Of a stretch of DNA of 49,253 nucleotides, positions 1 through 6,118 are shown in pieces. The notes under the pieces are model-generated. The model saw only the letters and a list, made by a program, of their open reading frames with translations, did not search any database and had not been told where the DNA came from. The translations under genes were made by a program, and so were the position numbers. Numbering within the stretch: position 1 is the stretch's first letter; each line of letters opens with the position of its first letter. This stretch comes from JABDGC01 sp964449835 (lineage in GTDB: Bacteria; Pseudomonadota; Gammaproteobacteria; DSM-16500). The DNA lies in assembly GCA_964449835.1 (NCBI GenBank), contig CAYVBZ010000006.1:1-49253 (forward strand), in the 5' to 3' direction.

Positions 1-1
1 T

Positions 2-1075
2 ATTGTGGGGCTGCCGAATGTCGGCAAGTCCACGCTTTTTAATTGTTTGACGAAAGCTGCGGTTTCTGCTGAAAATTATCCTTTTTGCACGATTGAACCG
101 AATGTTGGGATTGTGCCTGTTCCAGATACGCGGCTTGATCACATTGCGGAAATTGTAAAACCTGAGCGCATTGTTCCGACTACGGTTGAGTTTGTCGATA
201 TCGCGGGGCTGGTCAAAGGCGCGGCGCAAGGAGAAGGTCTTGGCAACAAGTTTCTTTCACATATCCGCGAAACAGATGCGATTGCGCAAGTGGTGCGTTG
301 TTTTGAAGATCCCAATGTGGTGCATGTTTCGGATAAAATTAATCCGGCCGCAGATATTGAAGTGATTAATATGGAGTTGGCCTTGGCGGACCTGGACACG
401 GTTGAAAAAGGTCTGCAACGCTTGCAGAAACAAGTGAAAGCCGGCGATAAGGCCGCGCAAGCAGAAACGGCCTTGTTAGAACGCATCAAACCTCATTTGA
501 ATAAAGGGCTGCCCGCCCGCAGTTTAAAGTTAACGCCGGAAGAAACTCAGCAGGTCCGCTATCTACAGTTGTTGACCCTCAAGCCGACACTCTATATTGC
601 GAATGTCGCCGAGAATGGGTTTAGCAATAATCCCTTGCTCGACCAAGTCAAACAAATTGCCGAACAGGAAGGCGCACAGCTTGTCACAATTTGCGCGCGA
701 CTTGAAGCGGAATTGTCTGAGCTGAGTGAGGAAGATAAAAAAGCCTTCTTGGCCGATCTTAAACTGGAAGAGCCCGGTTTAAACCGCGTCATTCACGCTG
801 CCTATAAACTGCTAGGGTTGGAAACCTATTTCACCGCCGGTGTCAAAGAGGTGCGCGCTTGGACCATTCCGGCGCAGGCTTCAGCGCCACAAGCAGCAGG
901 CGTCATTCATACTGACTTTGAGAAAGGGTTTATTCGTGCAGAAGTCATTTCCTATGCGGATTATCTGCAATACAAAGGAGAGCCTGGCGCTAAAGAAGCA
1001 GGCAAATGGCGGTTAGAAGGAAAGGACTATATGGTCAAAGACGGAGATGTGATTTTCTTCCGGTTTAATGTTTAA
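2..1075 (+). CDS. ychF: Ribosome-binding ATPase YchF, 5'-truncated by window edge
   Basis: This is an Obg-family P-loop protein that hydrolyses ATP and binds ribosomes; in other bacteria it acts in translation and oxidative-stress responses. The Walker A motif GLPNVGKST is at the very start of the window, followed by the G3-type motif DIAGLVKGA and a C-terminal TGS-like domain ending in KDGDVIFFRFNV. An isoleucine codon precedes the first GTG in frame, and the family begins with about seven residues before GLPNVGKS, so the true start lies just outside the window. The GTG at position 5 is an internal valine. The rest is complete and typical, since full-length homologues are about 363 residues. 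Confidence 0.95.
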   Translation: MVGLPNVGKSTLFNCLTKAAVSAENYPFCTIEPNVGIVPVPDTRLDHIAEIVKPERIVPTTVEFVDIAGLVKGAAQGEGLGNKFLSHIRETDAIAQVVRCFEDPNVVHVSDKINPAADIEVINMELALADLDTVEKGLQRLQKQVKAGDKAAQAETALLERIKPHLNKGLPARSLKLTPEETQQVRYLQLLTLKPTLYIANVAENGFSNNPLLDQVKQIAEQEGAQLVTICARLEAELSELSEEDKKAFLADLKLEEPGLNRVIHAAYKLLGLETYFTAGVKEVRAWTIPAQASAPQAAGVIHTDFEKGFIRAEVISYADYLQYKGEPGAKEAGKWRLEGKDYMVKDGDVIFFRFNV

Positions 1076-1098
1076 ACGTTTACCTCGCAACACGATGT

Positions 1099-1130
1099 GG
1101 TGGATTACGGCAAAAAGTGCCTAATCCGCC
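1099..1130. repeat. Small palindromic repeat after ychF
   Basis: GGTGGATTA at 1099-1107 faces TAATCCGCC at 1122-1130 across a 14-base loop, with one G-T pair in the stem. It resembles the short GGCGGATTA-type dispersed palindromes seen between genes in many proteobacteria. It lies 24 bases past the ychF stop and could form a weak hairpin in the transcript, but no T-run follows it. Confidence 0.5.
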
Positions 1131-1174
1131 CTACCTCCCACTCCACCTCACACCACAAGAACTTGTTTAATCAA

Positions 1175-1228
1175 ATATGTCATTTTGACATATAATCCAT
1201 TGACATTTATGTCTAAATGACATATTAT
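1175..1228 (+). promoter_or_regulatory. higBA promoter with autoregulatory operators
   Basis: A sigma70-like promoter is visible: -35 TTGACA at 1200-1205, a 17-base spacer and -10 TATTAT at 1223-1228. It is covered by repeated TGACAT/ATGTCA half-sites. There is a perfect inverted repeat ATATGTCA-TTT-TGACATAT at 1175-1193, then GACAT-TT-ATGTC at 1202-1213 overlapping the -35 box, and a further TGACAT at 1218-1223. This layout fits autorepression by the HigA antitoxin, as is usual for higBA operons. The operator assignment is inferred from position and symmetry. Confidence 0.7.
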
Positions 1229-1248
1229 TTTACATAAGGAGACTCAGG

Positions 1249-1557
1249 TTGCGCATTATATCTAAAAAGAAAATTCGGGATTATATTGTCGATCATGCAC
1301 AAGCTGAGCTTCCCTTGGTAGAATGGTATTTCAGGATGCTGAATACAAAATCCGCCACTCTGACAGAATTGAAAAGAGTGTTTAATGCTGTGGACTATGT
1401 AGGCGGTTATACCATTTTTAATATAGGCGGGAATAATTATCGCCTGATTACTGCAGTCCACTATAACACTCAACATTGCTATATAAGGGAGATTTGGACG
1501 CATGCTCAATATAGCAAGACAAGCAATCAAGAAAAAATTCGGAGAGGAAAGCTATGA
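1249..1557 (+). CDS. higB: HigB-type mRNA interferase toxin
   Basis: This 102-residue protein belongs to the HigB branch of the RelE superfamily, toxins that cleave mRNA on the ribosome. Recognisable segments are MRIISKKKIRDY at the N-terminus, FNIGGNNYRLITAVHYNTQ in the middle and YIREIWTHAQY near the end, with the basic and aromatic residues typical of the fold. The start is TTG at 1249, chosen because AAGGAGA lies six bases upstream and the N-terminus matches the family. It overlaps higA by four bases (ATGA) in the toxin-first order usual for higBA. It appears intact. Confidence 0.9.
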   Translation: MRIISKKKIRDYIVDHAQAELPLVEWYFRMLNTKSATLTELKRVFNAVDYVGGYTIFNIGGNNYRLITAVHYNTQHCYIREIWTHAQYSKTSNQEKIRRGKL

Positions 1558-1988
1558 GCGCCCCTGCACTTAAAATTGATTATGTCGACAAAAAAACACG
1601 GCATGAATTTCATCTCCCTGTCACTATTTTCAAAAAACCCTCTACGGAAAAGGAATATGCAGATCTTGAGCGAATTTTAGATAAATTGATTGATGAAGTG
1701 AGAGGAGATGAAAAGCATCCCTTGACGGTTGTCATGCAAATTATTGGCGACAATCTTGAGCAATATGACAATGAGCACCATTTACCGATCGGTGCCAAGG
1801 TCACCGACGTTGCCATGGTTAAATACTTGATGCAAGCCAATCAGCTCAACCAAGCTGACATGGCTGATATTTTTGGCGGACAGGGAAATGTTTCTAAATT
1901 TCTTCATGGGGAGCGTCCCTTGTCAAAAAGCCAGATTGCCAAGTTAAAATTGCGCTTTGGTTTGAGTGCTGATTTTTTTGTGAAATAA
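1554..1988 (+). CDS. higA: HigA-type antitoxin with Xre helix-turn-helix
   Basis: This 144-residue antitoxin neutralises HigB and represses the operon. The C-terminal third carries a Cro/C1-type helix-turn-helix (YLMQANQLNQADMADIFGG, then NVSKFLHGERPLSKSQIAKL), ending in LRFGLSADFF, typical of HigA. The N-terminal part is acidic and probably contacts the toxin. Translation is likely coupled to higB through the four-base overlap. It is complete, so this module may be functional, unlike the hicA remnant 0.3 kb downstream. Confidence 0.9.
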   Translation: MSAPALKIDYVDKKTRHEFHLPVTIFKKPSTEKEYADLERILDKLIDEVRGDEKHPLTVVMQIIGDNLEQYDNEHHLPIGAKVTDVAMVKYLMQANQLNQADMADIFGGQGNVSKFLHGERPLSKSQIAKLKLRFGLSADFFVK

Positions 1989-2093
1989 GCTCCCACCTCC
2001 TCCCTCATTCTTTGTAACCGTTCACGGCCTTTTGAGTAATTTTTAAAAAAAAGGTTGAATTGTTATTAAAGTTCAAGCATCTTGCAGTGCCTT

Positions 2094-2207
2094 ATGGACA
2101 TGGATTTAAACGGAAAAGCGCCAAAGGCGAACTCGCATGAAGAAGCCAATAAAACTATAAAGGCTTTATGGGATATCATTCAGAAATTAAATGAAAACAA
2201 ACAGTAA
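2094..2207 (+). CDS. Possible 37-residue small protein, unknown
   Basis: A short open frame starts at ATG 2094 and encodes a hydrophilic peptide that ends in a helix-prone segment ALWDIIQKLNENKQ. No clear ribosome binding site precedes it. It lies in the 347-base gap between higA and hicB, in which the only other thing I see is the decayed hicA. It may be a real small gene, the tail of a decayed one, or chance. No family is recognised. Confidence 0.25.
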   Translation: MDMDLNGKAPKANSHEEANKTIKALWDIIQKLNENKQ

Positions 2208-2219
2208 GAATTCTATAAT

Positions 2220-2349
2220 TGGTGCGGAGTTATTACCACAAACCAATAATCTTTATCCGGCTCTTTATACATGAAAAAAAACGGACAAAGGCGCGGTTGT
2301 TTCAATGGGGCGATTTTTGAAAGAGGCAAACATCGATGTTAATACATAA
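2220..2349 (+). pseudogene. Decayed hicA-like toxin remnant
   Basis: Directly before hicB, one frame reads DKGAVV followed by MGRFLKEANIDVNT and stops at 2347-2349, overlapping the hicB start by 14 bases. This resembles the C-terminus of HicA toxins (usually ...GTLRxILKEAGID). Upstream the frame is broken by a TGA just before the lysine-rich stretch, and no start codon with a binding site is present. The usual operon order is hicA then hicB, which supports the reading. It rests on a short match and on position. Confidence 0.4.
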
Positions 2350-2662
2350 AGGCTATATTGGGCATGTTGAATTTGAGGATGAAACAGAAATATTTCATGG
2401 TGAAGTCATTAACACTCGGGATGTGATCACTTTTCAAGGGTCAAGCATTTCAGAAATCAAGAAGGCTTTTAAAGAATCAGTTGACGATAACCTCGCTTTT
2501 TGCGAAGAGCGTAATGAAGAACCTGAAAAACCTTTTTCTGGTAAATTCAATTTACGGCTTGATCCTGAATTACACCGCCAAGTTTACATTACAGCAAAGC
2601 AGCATCACATGAGCTTGAATCAATGGATTACTGAGACAATTAAGCAACATATTCAAGAATAA
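2336..2662 (+). CDS. hicB: HicB-family antitoxin
   Basis: This 108-residue protein has the two-part HicB structure. The N-terminal domain (KGYIGHVEFEDETEIFHGEV, then ITFQGSSISEIKKAF and SVDDNLAFCEERNEEPEKPF) resembles a degenerate RNase H fold. The C-terminal ribbon-helix-helix (FNLRLDPELHRQVYITAKQH, then MSLNQWITETI) binds the operator DNA. An AGAGG box at 2322-2326 supports the ATG at 2336. The partner toxin upstream is broken, so this is an orphan antitoxin, possibly kept as an anti-toxin or anti-addiction function. Confidence 0.88.
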   Translation: MLIHKGYIGHVEFEDETEIFHGEVINTRDVITFQGSSISEIKKAFKESVDDNLAFCEERNEEPEKPFSGKFNLRLDPELHRQVYITAKQHHMSLNQWITETIKQHIQE

Positions 2663-2822
2663 TTAACGGCACCCCTTAAAATCAGCCTATTACCACACGT
2701 TTCCTATTGAATTTCTCAACTGATCATTATAAATTACACAAAAATTAATCGTTCTCAAAAGCCATAAAACGACGAATGGATGCAAAAAGAGATATTATTT
2801 AAAATTTTTAAATGGAAAATTG

Positions 2823-3665
2823 ATGGCTAAACTGATTATAAAAAAAGAGAATTTAGCTCTTACTTCTGGGAAGTATATTGCAGAAATATGTAAACCGCTC
2901 AATAAATTGGGAATCACATCGTTTAATTATGTAAGAACCTACGATGATGGATCACAAATCAATCTCACAAACATTCCAGCCTGGTTAGAATATTTTTATA
3001 AAAATGAATTTTATCGAATTGGCGCATTTGAGAGGCACCCTAGCCAATACGAATCAGGCTATGCGCTTTGGCCTCATCTTAGTGGACAAAAAATATTTTT
3101 TGATGCCCGATCCTATTTTAATATTGATAATGGAATCACCCTTATAGAAAAACAATTGGACAGTTGCGACTTCTATTATTTTGGAACAACAACAAACAAT
3201 TCAGCTATCATTAATTTTTATTTAAATAATATTGATTTGCTAAAACGATTTATTTTATATTTTAAAGATAGAGCAAATTCAATAATTAAAAAAGCCAGTC
3301 AAAATCGTATCGTTTTGCCAAACCACTTTGATCAACATGAGTCTCCCAACAAAAAAGAGACATACACCCTAGAGTCATTTAAAAAAGAATTTTTAAAAGA
3401 AACAGCCATTAAAAATTTAAGATTAACTGGTGATTTAGAAGGTGAACTCCTTACGAGCAAACAGCTCGGCTGTATAATATATTTAATTGAAGGAAAAACA
3501 GCAAAAGAAATAGCTAAAATCTTACGCATATCGTACAGAACGGTTGAAGGACATATTAACAAATTAAAAATCCGATTTAATTGCAATACAAAAAATCAAT
3601 TAATCTCAAAACTATTGAAAAACGGCCTAGGCATTTATAGAACCAAGTGCAATATAATTGCTTAG
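2823..3665 (+). CDS. LuxR-type regulator, left copy
   Basis: This 280-residue regulator has an N-terminal sensory domain (about 1-160), including GITSFNYVRTYDDGSQ, a W-rich patch (WLEYFYKNEFYRI) and NIDLLKRFILYFKDRA. It ends in a GerE/LuxR helix-turn-helix (about 210-270): LTSKQLGCIIYLIEGKTAKE, then ILRISYRTVEGHINKLK. The sensory domain resembles those of Legionella LuxR-like regulators. I cannot assign a ligand. ATG 2823 is chosen over the TTG one codon upstream. The gene is a clear paralogue of the one at 48332-49162 (shared NIDLLKRFILYF and FNIDNGI). It is strongly AT-rich compared with the flanking core genes. On the same strand 1.15 kb downstream is the small protein at 4820, the same order as in the right locus. 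Confidence 0.85.
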   Translation: MAKLIIKKENLALTSGKYIAEICKPLNKLGITSFNYVRTYDDGSQINLTNIPAWLEYFYKNEFYRIGAFERHPSQYESGYALWPHLSGQKIFFDARSYFNIDNGITLIEKQLDSCDFYYFGTTTNNSAIINFYLNNIDLLKRFILYFKDRANSIIKKASQNRIVLPNHFDQHESPNKKETYTLESFKKEFLKETAIKNLRLTGDLEGELLTSKQLGCIIYLIEGKTAKEIAKILRISYRTVEGHINKLKIRFNCNTKNQLISKLLKNGLGIYRTKCNIIA

Positions 3666-3875
3666 GAAAGAGCATTCATCTATGCGGTATATCCAGCCCC
3701 AAATTAACACGCCTGTAAAAAAATTTGAAACTGAGATGCTATCAATAATTTTCAACTTCGTCCGCAGTATAACTCCTGGCCATACAATCACCATAAACTG
3801 TTCACAGTTGAACTTTTCTCAAGAAACCACACACTCACAGCAACTTCGATGTCTTAAACCAGACTGTAACTCTTC

Positions 3876-4523
3876 TTATTCTGTTTTATTTAAGCTATTT
3901 ATTTCTTCCATAAAAATCATAACATCAAAAATTGATTTATCTTTTGATAAGTGCATAGCATACAATCCTGCTTCGCGAGCTCCAAGCACATGCTGAAGCG
4001 AATCATCAATAAATAATGTTTCATTTGCTTCAAGCTTATTTTCATTGAGAATATCAATAAATGCATCAGGATTTGGCTTCCGCCTGCCAAAAATATGGGA
4101 ATAATATTCTTTATCAAAAAAATCATTAAATGTATTAAACCCATTTTGTTTTTGGCAAATATTAAAAACCTCTTTCAAGTGAATATCGTTTGTATTGCTA
4201 AAAAGAAATGTTTTATGTTTTTTCCTTAATTCTTTTATAAAATCAAGTCTCTTTTTCGGAAGATCCAACAGCATAGCATTCCAAGCTTTATCAAATTCAT
4301 CGTTGCTCACTACAATATCTAATTTTTTTTTGAGAGTATCGCGGAAGGTGTCTGAGTTAATCTTTCCAACATCATAATCATCAAAAAGATGATCCTGTTT
4401 ACTCTGTGTATAAACTACATCAAAATTAAAAGCTCCTAATGCGGAAAACACTTTGGATGTTTGAGTATAATCAATGTCGATAATGACGCCACCTAAATCA
4501 AAAATAATATTTTTAATTGGCAT
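3876..4523 (-). CDS. HAD-superfamily phosphatase, YihX-like
   Basis: This 215-residue haloacid dehalogenase-like hydrolase shows motif I FDLGGVIIDID (nucleophile Asp9, with glycine in place of the second Asp, as in YihX-type sugar phosphatases), motif II FLFSNTND, motif III lysine in RRKPNPDAF and motif IV LFIDDS. A four-helix cap lies between motifs I and II. The family dephosphorylates glucose-1-phosphate or similar small substrates; the substrate here is unknown. GGAGG sits eight bases before the ATG. It is transcribed against both neighbours and lies between the LuxR gene and the small protein, which are adjacent in the other copy of this locus, so it may be an insertion. The 210 bases between it and the LuxR gene hold nothing I can name. 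Confidence 0.85.
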   Translation of the reverse strand: MPIKNIIFDLGGVIIDIDYTQTSKVFSALGAFNFDVVYTQSKQDHLFDDYDVGKINSDTFRDTLKKKLDIVVSNDEFDKAWNAMLLDLPKKRLDFIKELRKKHKTFLFSNTNDIHLKEVFNICQKQNGFNTFNDFFDKEYYSHIFGRRKPNPDAFIDILNENKLEANETLFIDDSLQHVLGAREAGLYAMHLSKDKSIFDVMIFMEEINSLNKTE

Positions 4524-4666
4524 TTTTACTACCTCCAGTTTAAAAAAATAGGAGCTAGAATTAAAACACGGCTCTATTAAGCTGCCAATATATTATTAAA
4601 AAAACAGGTATTTTATACGCTTTTTTATCAGTGATAGTATGCATATCATGCATGAATACAAGTCGA

Positions 4667-4758
4667 CCAACCCAGCAGCAACTGGGCTGGCCTAATTGGG
4701 GCAGCTCACTCAAAGTGTAACTTTTCCAGCACAACATTTTACATGATTGCGCTGGAAA
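4667..4758. promoter_or_regulatory. Two inverted repeats upstream of the left small protein
   Basis: The 296-base gap 4524-4819 contains two dyads. CCCAG at 4671-4675 pairs with CTGGG at 4682-4686. A stronger one, TTTCCAGC at 4723-4730, pairs with GCTGGAAA at 4751-4758, and after one mismatch the stem continues with CAA/TTG. Neither is followed by a T-run, so terminators are unlikely. They could be operators for the LuxR protein or leader-RNA structures for the gene at 4820. Confidence 0.4.
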
Positions 4759-4769
4759 TACTACTACTC

Positions 4770-4809
4770 TGCTCCTAACTTTATAACCTATAAAAAATAA
4801 TTTGGAGTA
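4770..4809 (+). promoter_or_regulatory. Possible ribosome-site-sequestering stem, left locus
   Basis: TGCTCC at 4770-4775 can pair with GGAGTA at 4804-4809 (five canonical pairs and one G-U) across a 28-base AT-rich loop. GGAG is the only plausible ribosome binding site of the gene at 4820. A stem this short could arise by chance. It is listed because the paralogous gene at the other end has the same arrangement with a 12-bp stem and a 27-base loop. Confidence 0.35.
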
Positions 4810-4819
4810 AAAAACAATC

Positions 4820-5254
4820 ATGTCCGCAATAGAGCCATTATATAATTTAGCAAGCATTGAGTTTTCTAACCTCCTCTCCAAAGAAGAAATCCTTTTCTTA
4901 GAAGCTGATTTTTTTAGAGGCATATGTGACGAACTTAAAAAAATATTCAAGGAACAATTGAATAATTACTTCCGTTTAATGAAATTTACCATAGAAAAGG
5001 AGAACACCATGCTTGAGGCATATTTTATCCGTTTAATTATAAACGATATCCTATCAACCGAAGAATATACCTTAGAAGGTATAGCTCTTTATACTGATAC
5101 TCACATCGATGTAGTTGAGGAAGTTTTATCAGGAAAAAATACTAATCCTTCAGCTCTATTTCTTAGAAGACTGATTGAATTACATCGAACCATACGACGG
5201 ACTCTTTATCTTTCAATTATAAAAAAAATCACTTCTGAATATTTGCCTGCTTAA
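4820..5254 (+). CDS. Unknown 144-residue protein, possible HTH, left copy
   Basis: No named family is recognised. The sequence is all-helical in appearance, acidic at the N-terminus (LSKEEILFLEADFF) and ends in a conserved C-terminal half: STEEYTLEGIALYTDTH, then GKNTNPSALFLRRLIELHR. The spacing of TLEGIA, a turn, and an E-x3-GxNxxPS segment resembles the helix-turn-helix of Xre/Cro proteins, so a DNA-binding role is plausible but inferred. The paralogue at 47767-48204 is nearly identical across STEEYTLEGIA. Both genes are on the same strand as, and downstream of, a LuxR-type regulator. The start at 4820 has a GGAG at 4804-4807. Confidence 0.75.
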   Translation: MSAIEPLYNLASIEFSNLLSKEEILFLEADFFRGICDELKKIFKEQLNNYFRLMKFTIEKENTMLEAYFIRLIINDILSTEEYTLEGIALYTDTHIDVVEEVLSGKNTNPSALFLRRLIELHRTIRRTLYLSIIKKITSEYLPA

Positions 5255-5283
5255 AAAAACAAAACGAGAGAATGGTTGCTTAA

Positions 5284-6042
5284 TTATATGGACCTTTGGC
5301 GTAGGGCTTCGAAGAGGCAGATGGCGGTGGCGGCGGAGACGTTCAGGCTGGAGACGAAGCCTTGCATGGGGATTTTTAGGAGGAAGTCGCAGGTTTCACG
5401 GGTCAAGTGGCGGAGGCCTTTTTCTTCGTTGCCGAGGACGAAAGCGAGGGGGATTTTGAAGTCTTCTTGGTAGAGGGTTTTTTCGGCGGTGTCGGCCATG
5501 CCGAAGAGCCAGATGCCGCGCTTTTTCAGCATGGACAGGACGCGGGCGAGGTTGGTGATTTGGACAAAGGGGACGGTTTCCGCGGCGCCGCAGGCAACCT
5601 TGGCGACAGTGGGCGTGAGGCCGGTGGATTTGTCTTTGGGTGCGATGACGGCGTGTACGCCTGCGGCGTCTGCCGTGCGTAAGCAGGCGCCTAAATTATG
5701 GGGGTCTTGGATGCCGTCTAGAATTAACAACAAAGGGGGGCCTTGGATGGCGTCGAGAAGGTCACTGAGATCGCTTTCGGAATAGACCCTGGCTTTTGCA
5801 CAGTCGACGGCGATGCCTTGGTGTATACCATGATTAGTCAGGCGGTCCAGGGCCTCGCGTGAAACGCCTTCGTAAGCAATGCGCTGGGTTTGGAAGGTCT
5901 TTAAAATTGTTTGCAGTTTGTGGTCGCCGCGGGCTTGTTGCAGCGCCGTGTCGAGGAGATAAGCGCGGCGGATGCGTTCGGGCTGTTTGCTTAGTAAGGC
6001 TTCCACGGCGTGTAAGCCGAAGATAATATTTTTTTCGCTCAT
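5284..6042 (-). CDS. rlmB: 23S rRNA (guanosine-2'-O-)-methyltransferase RlmB
   Basis: This 252-residue SPOUT-class (TrmH) enzyme methylates the 2'-O of G2251 in the peptidyl-transferase loop of 23S rRNA using SAM. It has an N-terminal substrate-binding domain (FGLHAVEALL) and the three SpoU motifs of the trefoil knot: LDGIQDPHNLGACLRTADAA, FVLGNEEKGLR and IPMQGFVSSLNVSAATAIC. The length matches the family. It lies immediately downstream of rnr, the usual operon partner, separated only by a palindromic repeat. Confidence 0.95.
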   Translation of the reverse strand: MSEKNIIFGLHAVEALLSKQPERIRRAYLLDTALQQARGDHKLQTILKTFQTQRIAYEGVSREALDRLTNHGIHQGIAVDCAKARVYSESDLSDLLDAIQGPPLLLILDGIQDPHNLGACLRTADAAGVHAVIAPKDKSTGLTPTVAKVACGAAETVPFVQITNLARVLSMLKKRGIWLFGMADTAEKTLYQEDFKIPLAFVLGNEEKGLRHLTRETCDFLLKIPMQGFVSSLNVSAATAICLFEALRQRSI

Positions 6043-6061
6043 GGGATGGGGTTCCTCGGTG

Positions 6062-6118
6062 CCCCTTCGAGACCGCGTCCTTCGACAAGCTCAGGACACC
6101 TCCTTAGGGCGAACGGTT
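6062..6118. repeat. Dispersed palindromic element, copy 1
   Basis: A CCCTTCGA...CCTCCTTAGGGCGAACGGTT sequence with an inner GTCCT...AGGAC stem. Two related copies lie at 16058-16099 and 32003-32047. All share the outer CCCTTCGA and the closing AGGGCGAxCxGTT, with a variable inner hairpin. It fills the rlmB-rnr gap and its end touches the rnr stop codon (6118-6120). Confidence 0.75.

Noticed and set aside
3658..3996. 112-residue open frame on the plus strand after the left LuxR gene
   Set aside because: It runs into the antisense of the HAD gene end, has no ribosome site and its sequence does not look protein-like beyond chance.
4561..4950. 129-residue minus-strand open frame across the left small-protein leader
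   Set aside because: It is antisense to the start of the conserved small protein, and no paralogue exists in the right locus.
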